Of a stretch of DNA of 60,180 bases, positions 59,247 through 60,180 are shown piece by piece. Both the position numbers and the translations under genes were made by a program. The notes under the pieces are model-generated. The model saw only the letters and a list, made by a program, of their open reading frames with translations. It did not search any database and was not told the DNA's origin. Every line of letters begins with the position of its first letter. Positions within the stretch are counted from its first letter, which is position 1. Source of the stretch: an uncultured Lachnospiraceae bacterium (lineage in GTDB: Bacteria > Bacillota > Clostridia > Lachnospirales > Lachnospiraceae); contig CAKRIL010000020.1 of the NCBI GenBank assembly GCA_934343915.1, forward strand, positions 1 to 60,180, in the 5' to 3' direction.

Positions 59247-60180
59247 TTAGTCGCCTATGTATTTGTATGTATATTCCCAACTCTGATTATAAAAACCATT
59301 GCTGTTTCTCTGCTCTGTTATATTATTAAACATATCATATTTATATTCAAACCAACTGTACATTGTACCATCCGAATTATAGCCAACGAACTTTGTCATA
59401 TTTCCAAAATCATCATATTCATATTCCATCCAACTTGATACAATTCCTTCTGAATTGCAACTAACTTCCTTTGTTACATTCCATGAATCATCATATTCAT
59501 ATTCTCTCCAGCCTATTATCACCCTTTCTGAGTCATAACTAACTTCCTTCTTAACATTTTCCGAATCATCATATTCATATTCTGTCCAAGCAGTTATCAC
59601 ACCATCCGAATTGTAATCGACTTTCTGTGTTACATTTCCAACGGAATCATATTCATATTGATACTCTTTTTTCCATAACATCACGCCATCCGAACTGTAA
59701 CGTGCTTCCTTTGTCTCATTTCCCGAAATATCATATTCATATTCATCAAAACTTGATATTGTTCCGTCCACATTGTATTGTATTTCCTTCGTAACATTTC
59801 CTGAAGTATCATATTCTTTGCGCTCTAGTACCGTTCCATCTGAACTATAAAGAACCTTATTTGTTTTATTTCCAAAATTATCATATTCATACTCATACCA
59901 CTTTGCTATCATTTCATCCGAGCTGTAATCGACTTCCTTCGTAACATTTCCCGAAGCATTATATTCATACTCTTTCCTCGACCATAATGTTTTTCTGTCG
60001 TCAGGATCAAGCTCATCTTTTTTCAATATCACAACATGTTCTCTGACATACTTCTCCCTATCACTTAATCCTGAATCGCCTGTTGCTTTCTCACCTTTAA
60101 TCAAAACATCTATTGCTTTTATACATTCATTCTGTTCAAGATATACATTTGATATTGCTTCATATATCTCTGTTCTTGTA
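59247..60180 (-). CDS. YD-repeat protein, C-terminal part
   Basis: Partial: the frame is open to the right edge, so the start lies beyond the window; about 310 residues are visible. The first 50 resemble a TPR-like helix (ISNVYLEQNECIKAIDVLIK), and then about nine repeats of 24-27 residues follow with the pattern EYEYD-x-GN-x-TKEV-x-YNSDG. These are YD repeats as in RHS/teneurin-type wrapping domains, but with no visible RHS core or toxin tip. There is no membrane segment in the visible part. A terminator follows. It may be a surface or intracellular binding protein. Confidence 0.8.
   Translation of the reverse strand, partial: TRTEIYEAISNVYLEQNECIKAIDVLIKGEKATGDSGLSDREKYVREHVVILKKDELDPDDRKTLWSRKEYEYNASGNVTKEVDYSSDEMIAKWYEYEYDNFGNKTNKVLYSSDGTVLERKEYDTSGNVTKEIQYNVDGTISSFDEYEYDISGNETKEARYSSDGVMLWKKEYQYEYDSVGNVTQKVDYNSDGVITAWTEYEYDDSENVKKEVSYDSERVIIGWREYEYDDSWNVTKEVSCNSEGIVSSWMEYEYDDFGNMTKFVGYNSDGTMYSWFEYKYDMFNNITEQRNSNGFYNQSWEYTYKYIGD

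Noticed and set aside
1..60180. CRISPR arrays, prophage, insertion sequences or an integrase gene
   Set aside because: No regularly spaced direct repeats, transposase, integrase or phage structural genes were seen; genes are of housekeeping type with even base composition.

Overview
The window looks like a stretch of chromosome from a Lachnospiraceae-type anaerobe (Firmicutes, Clostridia). The evidence is the ackA-pta-yceD cluster, a complete rnfCDGEAB operon in the order usual in clostridia, a separate cmk-ispH-S1 cluster, a GAAC-N4-GTTC type LexA box upstream of recA, strong AGGAGG ribosome sites, and families typical of that group (DUF4317, DUF711, U32/DUF3656, DUF1275, DUF3021/LytTR, sortase B). 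I cannot fix the genus. Almost everything is on the minus strand. The plus-strand genes are tmcAL, the purA-pyrB-pyrI-DUF1275 group, one RNase H-like gene and a tRNA-Leu. No phage, insertion sequence or CRISPR array was seen.

Layout. 1-8950: start of yceD, ackA and pta (acetate fermentation), sortase B, tmcAL, a 90-residue Met/Gly-rich protein, DUF4317, DUF711 with an ACT-domain partner behind a Fur-like box, and a WalJ-type beta-lactamase-fold protein. 8988-18460: membrane diguanylate cyclase, FtsA-like protein, coaE, polA, two small membrane proteins, tRNA-Leu(CAA) and a Nudix hydrolase. 18531-28506: a fused SEDS polymerase/transpeptidase, U32 peptidase, zapA, trmO, ruvB, ruvA, an unknown gene leading the ruv operon, and a LysR regulator. 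28648-32113: purA, pyrB and pyrI in one overlapping group, then a DUF1275 membrane protein. 32181-36434: a surface protein, MscS channel with a long structured leader, Gx transporter, NusG-II protein, DUF3021 and LytTR. 36435-36970: a hairpin-rich element with 30-bp inverted ends between two related terminators. 36971-42045: the Rnf complex. 42289-49302: RNase H-like protein, cheR, S1 protein, ispH, cmk, a flavoprotein and an RpiR regulator. 49376-52488: ABC exporter genes with their own GntR repressor and an operator over the promoter. 52713-55336: ECF-like sigma factor and a membrane beta-propeller protein that is probably its anti-sigma. 55561-58960: rny, recX and recA with two LexA boxes. 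59247-60180: the C-terminal part of a YD-repeat protein running off the right edge.

How the genes fit together. Energy metabolism is represented by Rnf (ferredoxin:NAD oxidoreductase coupled to ion export) and Pta/AckA (substrate-level ATP). Cell-envelope growth is represented by the SEDS-PBP fusion, ZapA, the FtsA-like protein and sortase. DNA repair and recombination is represented by RecA, RecX, RuvAB and PolA. Nucleotide synthesis is represented by PurA, PyrBI and Cmk.

The least explained pieces are the structured mscS leader (about 34175-34411), the 36634-36867 inverted-repeat element, the unknown 269-residue gene heading the ruvAB operon, the sigma/propeller pair, and the Fur-like site in front of the ACT/DUF711 genes. 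Promoters, operators and terminators were found by eye, from hexamer spacing and hairpin pairing only.
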